From Cyclostephanos tholiformis (lineage: Eukaryota > Bacillariophyta > Thalassiosirophyceae > Thalassiosirales > Thalassiosiraceae), in NCBI GenBank assembly GCA_036939975.1, contig JALLPB010000845.1, positions 1-13,451 on the forward strand: a stretch of DNA of 13,451 bases, written 5' to 3'. Shown piece after piece: positions 9,844-13,451 of the stretch (position 1 is the stretch's first letter; every line of letters starts with the position of its first letter). Under the pieces are notes generated by a model. It was not told where the DNA came from. It did not search any database and saw only the letters and a program-made list of their open reading frames with translations. The position numbers and the translations under genes were made by a program.

Positions 9844-9969
9844 GGGAGATTGACTCATATACCTGGCTTTAGTAAAACACCCTATCGTAGGACAGCTNAT
9901 AGGTTGAAAAGGTAGAGCTGTCCTACGATAGGCCATTTTGCTAAAGCCAGGTATATGAGTCATTTTCCC
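9844..9969. mobile_element. 126-bp MITE with 54-bp inverted repeats, Mutator-like
   Basis: The arms 9844-9897 and 9916-9969 are inverted repeats beginning GGGA, matching at about 48 of 54 positions, around an 18-bp loop. The element is flanked on both sides by TTGTCAATA (9835-9843 and 9970-9978), a 9-bp direct repeat that is the expected target-site duplication. Long inverted repeats plus a 9-bp duplication are typical of Mutator/MULE-derived MITEs. It has no coding capacity. The single ambiguous base of the window (9898) sits at the hairpin tip. Family assignment is inference. Confidence 0.8.
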
Positions 9970-10208
9970 TTGTCAATAGGCACTATTGCGCTCGATCTTT
10001 TGATGGGTAATAGGAATCGTTTATGAATTTCTGTAATTATCTTTTCAGTGTCTTGGCGCTCTTGCTTTGTGGGGGCTCTTTTTTGGTCAACCCGAAGCGA
10101 AGCGAACGAGATTCGTTGTTACCACGTACATTGGAATTTGTATTTGTCTCGCCCCAACGTCTCACGACTCCTCCAGCGTCGAAAAAAAAGGGGCTGGATG
10201 ACAATCTT

Positions 10209-10333
10209 TGACAACTAACTTGATGAAGAACAAAATAGCACTCCCGAACCACCACAGAAGTTGAATCGTTTTTGACTTTTAGATGACAACTAACTTGTCA
10301 AGGAACATAAGCACTCCCGAACCACCCCATAAG
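10209..10333 (+). repeat. imperfect direct repeat of ~50 bp upstream of the Gfo/Idh/MocA gene
   Basis: Copy 1 (10209-10260) and copy 2 (10284-10333) share TGACAACTAACTTG, then a variable AAGAACA/AAGGAACA part, then AGCACTCCCGAACCACC. The period is about 75 bp and copy 2 ends about 19 bp before the ATG. It may be a duplicated regulatory or 5'-UTR element. Confidence 0.75.
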
Positions 10334-10351
10334 CTTGATAAAAAATTTACG

Positions 10352-11809
10352 ATGAAGCCAGCATCCGACAACCCTTTACGCATTGCCATCCTTGGATGCG
10401 GAATGATGGGACAAGGTACGAGTTGAATCACTCTCTAAATTACATGTTTCCATCGTGCATTTTGCTTACCGCCCTCTCTTTTATAAGAACACATTTCATA
10501 CATCCAGAAGTATCCCAATCTCGCCATAAAATTCCTTTGCGACCCGACCAAGTCTTCCACAGATACCGCCATGGCCATGATCAAAGGAGGAGCAAAGGAT
10601 GACAACCTCAAGACTCCGACCATTTTTCGCGACGAGGAGCAGTTGCTCGTTCACGTCGACGAAATCGATCTCCTCGTGATTGCATCTCCGAATTACATGC
10701 ACACGCCACAGCTTATTCGGTGGGGACGACACGACATTGCCATACTGGTCGAAAAGCCAGTTGCCATTAACGAGGAACAGATCGCCAACCTGAAGGCCGC
10801 GAATTTGAGAGCAAAAATATGGGTGGCGATGGAATACAGGTTCATCCCAGCCATCAACAAGCTCCTTCAACTTCTACCGGATGTCGGACCGATAAAGAAA
10901 GTCACCATTCGTGAAAATCGGTACCCTTTCTTGTCCAAGATCGAAGAATGGAATAAGGATGTTAATAAATCGGGCGACACGCTTGTCGAGAAGTGTTGCC
11001 ACTTCTTCGATTTGTTTCGCCTGATCACTGGTCAAGAAATGGACTCCTGTGTATCGAAGGTGCACCGAGGACTTCTATGGGACCATTATGGCTATCAAGA
11101 CCATGTGGACAAGGAGGTTATTCCGATCATAGACAGCGCGTACGTGCTCCTTGACTTCGTGGATACGAGAGGCGTCGCGACGACAGACGATTCCAATGAA
11201 GAAGAAGCACCGCCCAAAAGACGCGCAGTACAGCATAACACGATCGGATGCCTCGAGCTGTGCATGTTCGCAGAGGGCTCACGTCACCAGGAAGAAATAA
11301 TTGTTACCGGTATGAAAGGCCGCGTCGAGGCTTACCTTCCCGAGAACAAAGTGTTCCTGTATCAGCGGCCTACTCCGCATGGCCTGTGGAAGGATAAAAG
11401 TAAGCCCCCGCCTTCGGAATCCTTCACAGAAGAGATATTCGACTGCTCTGATCTTCGACAAGTGTATGATTTTGCCCATAGCATCCCCAAAATGCACTCT
11501 GGATATCATTATTGCTCGACCGCAATTGAATGGAAGTTTTTAATCGATGCCATAAATGATTCCAATGAGGGTAAACCATTCATCCCCAGAGTTACTTTGG
11601 ATGATGGAATCAAGGCTGTCGAGATGGGTATCGCCTCCATGGTGAACATCTCCAATGGGAATACGGTTGCTTCCGTGACGGCTTATGATGGCAAAGTGTC
11701 CGAGATCGTTGTCAATCATGTCCTGACAAGCAAGGCCCATGATTTGACGACTGCGTTCATAAATGAAGCTGATAGCTGTGATGGTAGCTGTGAAGAGAAT
11801 ATGCAGTAG
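10352..11809 (+). CDS. Gfo/Idh/MocA family NAD(P)-dependent oxidoreductase
   Basis: Exons are 10352-10415 and 10488-11809 (intron 72 bp, GTACGA...AAG), giving 461 aa. The intron joins G21-split codon sequence to EHISYIQKYPNL, completing the Rossmann start. The dinucleotide-binding motif is ILGCGMMGQ (G15-C-G17-M-M-G20). The signature E110-K-P-V113 carries the catalytic-type Lys. MEYRFIPAI (about 137-145) and EKCCHFFD (189-196, with His193) match the substrate-binding half of the C-terminal alpha/beta domain. Family members oxidise or reduce sugars, inositols and related hydroxy compounds. The substrate here is unknown. An acidic/basic insert (about 254-266, EEEAPPKRR) and a C-terminal extension go beyond the usual ~350-400 aa. 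The gene is divergent from the dioxygenase-reductase fusion, so the two may be co-regulated. Confidence 0.88.
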
Positions 11810-11907
11810 ACGATGATAGTCGACGAGCATAGGATGTCATGAGAGCGAATGGAGAAAGAGCATTTGTATCAAATGGAAATAGGGCTAGCGTAGAAGAGTA
11901 GCAATGT

Positions 11908-11913
11908 AATAAA
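11908..11913 (+). terminator. candidate poly(A) signal of the Gfo/Idh/MocA gene
   Basis: AATAAA lies about 100 nt past the TAG stop, followed by T-rich sequence. Confidence 0.5.
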
Positions 11914-12140
11914 TGAAATATGACGATTATATTTTGTAAGGTATCATCGTCGTATCTAGGGTTTTCTATTGTATATTGTAAAAAATCGGCATGTTGACCA
12001 ACTTTCGAACAAGTTGTCTCTGTTATGTCAGTTGTTTCACATTCGAAGTATTGTATATGCTGTCTCATCCCGTCCATATCGACTCTCGGGCTTTTCACGA
12101 ACGTAGTAGAAGTATTTACATTGTCGGTTGCACTTTTTTT
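11914..12140. other. AT-rich spacer, no gene seen
   Basis: It lies between the poly(A) candidate and the 3' end of the Sec14-like pseudogene. No coding pattern or notable repeat is seen. Confidence 0.5.
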
Positions 12141-12640
12141 TCATTGGTACGCCGTCTGGGGATAATGTACATCATTGGTACCACCGTATTCCATTGGCAA
12201 TACATTCGATGACAGCATTTCCGCTAAACGCTCGTATGGCACGCCCGGTCGCAATTCGATCTTGCTCGCCGTATTCGGATCCAAGAATCAATGTATGGCA
12301 TTATACGTGGCATTCGCCGCGCGTGGGACGTTGAATAGCGTTTCATGCTCGGACAATTCGGGATAGTGAAATTCCACGGTCTTGGATAATTTCCTCAACG
12401 ACGACAACACCTTCCGTATGCCGCCGTGGAGTATGCCGTCATACACGACCTTTGAGGACGACGAAGTGCACTATGCGATCGATCGCGATTCATGACGACG
12501 ACGACGATTCTCTCATTTTCGCGAAGTGCATTTTTCGAGGAAATACGGGTACGATAATACATCCAACCGTCAACGTCGACCCTCGATGCGTTCCCGCTCG
12601 ATAGGAATTCGGCCGAGACGATCGAACATCACCGGTCGAC
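12141..12640 (-). pseudogene. decayed Sec14-like CRAL-TRIO lipid-binding protein
   Basis: One minus-strand frame, read through from about 12638 to the TGA at 12143-12141, follows the CRAL-TRIO domain in order. It shows RPVMFDRLGRI, YPYFLEK, VVYDG, GGIRKVLSSLRKLSK, EFHYPEL, FNVPRA, FLDPNTASKI and finally LPMEYGGTNDV. RPV-to-YPE spacing is about 94 codons, close to about 90 in yeast Sec14. The frame is broken by TGA at 12572-12570, TGA at 12515-12513, TAG at 12473-12471 and TGA at 12290-12288, with no indel or splice site needed. Intact relatives bind and exchange phosphoinositides or other lipids. The same frame upstream to about 12900 has CRAL-TRIO-N-like fragments (YDIEKS, AGRAWRMGM) and two more stops, but that part is uncertain. 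Alternatives are sequencing error or an unrecognised intron. Confidence 0.7.
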
Positions 12641-12699
12641 AGGACACGCCCGTACCCGTCCATATCCCCACCCTAAATCGTTGACATTTTACGCCGGAC

Positions 12700-13080
12700 G
12701 GGGAGGGGGTGATATCTCGTCCTCATCCATGTCCTCCTCTCCCCGTCCCCCTCGCCACGAGATACTGTCGTCGTCCACGCATCCCCATGCGCCATGCGCG
12801 ACCTGCCTCTGCGACCGATAGCAATATGCCATCGGGATGGCCCCGCTAATGCGACTTCTCGATATCGTACGTACCATCCGATCGTACCATCAACATGCAG
12901 GTACCTGCGTGGGGGGTGACGTCGTCGAGCGGAGCGCAATTCCGATGGGGGGGGAAGTTCGTCGCGTACGCGAGAAGACGGGGTGGGAGGAGGAAGGGGG
13001 GGGGGGGGATTGTGTCATCGTGTCGTATTCTCGTATTCGTCGTCGAAGTCGCACCTTCCACCTTCCCCTCAACGTCGCGG
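12700..13080. other. low-complexity region with G runs, possible upstream part of the pseudogene
   Basis: It contains GC-rich sequence with a G10 run near 13000 and C-rich stretches near 12740. Open frames here have no recognisable protein. Scattered CRAL-TRIO-N-like residues on the minus strand up to about 12900 may be the decayed N-terminus of the neighbouring pseudogene. Confidence 0.35.
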
Positions 13081-13089
13081 CGATTGGCA

Positions 13090-13140
13090 TCTTCTTCTTC
13101 TCTTCTTCTTCTTCTTCGTCATCTTCTTCTTGTTCTTCTC
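13090..13140. repeat. TTC/GAA microsatellite
   Basis: It is an imperfect run of CTT/TTC units interrupted by GTC, ATC and TGT. It produces a poly-Glu/Lys reading on the minus strand, which should not be taken as a gene. Confidence 0.85.
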
Positions 13141-13382
13141 CCATCCCGAGAAACGCGGATTCGTACCGTCGACGAGAGTATCGCAGGAGGGCACGGTCCT
13201 CGTCAGCGATGCGACTTATCCTGCCGCCCACGAGCTCATATAGGAAGGCCAAATGGGTGATTCATTATGTTTTTGTTTGTTCGAGGTCGATGATGGCGAC
13301 ATTTTGGGTGACTGGGCAGCGGCTGGGAGGGGGGGGAGAGGGGGGGAGGGAGGGTTGCCGGTGGCGGCGGATCTATCGCAAT

Positions 13383-13451
13383 TAATATCGAATCTCGGTA
13401 GATCCGATATTAGATGACTGCAGAATCATCTAAAGTCAGATCTAGATGATT
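13383..13451. repeat. cluster of inverted repeats at the window edge
   Basis: Arms of 13 bp at 13383-13395 and 13400-13412 (TAATATCGAATCT against AGATCCGATATTA, one mismatch) form a hairpin with a 4-nt loop. A second perfect pair AATCATCTA (13424-13432) and TAGATGATT (13443-13451) follows, and AGATGA/TCATCT (13412-13417, 13426-13431) overlaps it. This may be the edge of a further MITE or foldback element continuing outside the window. Confidence 0.6.

Larger units (their letters stand above)
9807..10351. promoter_or_regulatory. shared divergent promoter region, fusion gene / Gfo-Idh-MocA gene
   Basis: The 545 bp lie between two head-to-head start codons. They hold a MITE beginning 38 bp from the fusion-gene ATG (28 bp to its target duplication) and a duplicated ~50-bp motif close to the Gfo/Idh/MocA ATG. 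Promoter function is inferred from position. No TATA box is clear. Confidence 0.45.

Noticed and set aside
9844..9969. the long hairpin as a transcription terminator or ncRNA gene
   Set aside because: The 9-bp direct repeats at both ends and its position upstream of both genes fit a transposon insertion better.
10023..10211. 62-aa open frame with a hydrophobic N-terminus resembling a signal peptide
   Set aside because: It lies in the divergent promoter, has no recognisable family, and an antisense frame of similar length covers it. Chance is sufficient.
12481..12600. alternative minus-strand frame reading DGWMYYRT and ERIVVVV within the pseudogene
   Set aside because: The GTC repeat explains the Val run, and the frame does not join the clear CRAL-TRIO blocks, which lie in one other frame with correct spacing.
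13142..13230. minus-strand DEDRALLRYSRRRY stretch resembling the LLRFLRAR motif of CRAL-TRIO-N
   Set aside because: It is in a different frame from the pseudogene and separated from it by simple repeats, so the match is too short to call.
12837..13385. 182-aa plus-strand frame and 120-121-aa frames on both strands over the TTC microsatellite
   Set aside because: Long only because of poly-Ser/Glu/Leu readings of simple repeats; no domain.
1..13451. CRISPR arrays, rRNA, tRNA genes, bacterial operon signals
   Set aside because: No regularly spaced repeats, no tRNA-like cloverleaf or rRNA sequence noticed, and the split genes show a eukaryotic nuclear context.

Overview
The window is nuclear DNA of a eukaryotic alga, most likely a diatom or a close stramenopile relative. 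I base this on short GT-AG introns (59-249 bp, usually GTGAGT donors and CAG or TAG acceptors), a Ty1/copia-type retroelement remnant that looks like diatom copies, GAC/CGT-rich low-complexity coding sequence, and the gene families present. No species can be named from the sequence. Most genes here are split, so I joined exons by hand using splice consensus, phase and family motifs. All four intact gene models close in frame.

Layout. 1-891: the 3' part of a copia-type retrotransposon, internally deleted and frameshifted, ending in a probable 171-bp LTR. 1247-2712 (minus): a three-exon sphingolipid delta-4 desaturase (DEGS family, 358 aa). 3039-6879 (plus): a seven-exon TRP-like cation channel of 1108 aa, with weak ankyrin-like sequence, a six-segment pore domain and extra hydrophobic segments after S6. 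It includes a 23-nt microexon. 7078-9806 (minus): a ten-exon gene of 649 aa that fuses a TauD/TfdA-type Fe(II)/2-oxoglutarate dioxygenase to a xylose-reductase-like aldo-keto reductase. Both domains keep their catalytic residues and the join lies inside one exon. 9844-9969: a 126-bp MITE with long inverted repeats and a 9-bp target duplication. 10352-11809 (plus): a two-exon Gfo/Idh/MocA NAD(P)-dependent oxidoreductase (461 aa). 12141 to about 12640 (minus): a colinear but stop-riddled Sec14/CRAL-TRIO pseudogene. 12700-13451 holds poly-G and TTC simple repeats and, at the window edge, nested inverted repeats.

Gene relations. The desaturase and the channel are divergent across 326 bp. The channel and the fusion gene converge, with opposing poly(A)-signal candidates only 22 bp apart. 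The fusion gene and the Gfo/Idh/MocA gene are divergent across 545 bp that carry the MITE and a duplicated ~50-bp element. Three redox modules (dioxygenase, aldo-keto reductase, dehydrogenase) around one shared upstream region suggest a small metabolic gene pair, but the substrate cannot be read from sequence. The dioxygenase-reductase fusion is the strongest candidate for something undescribed.
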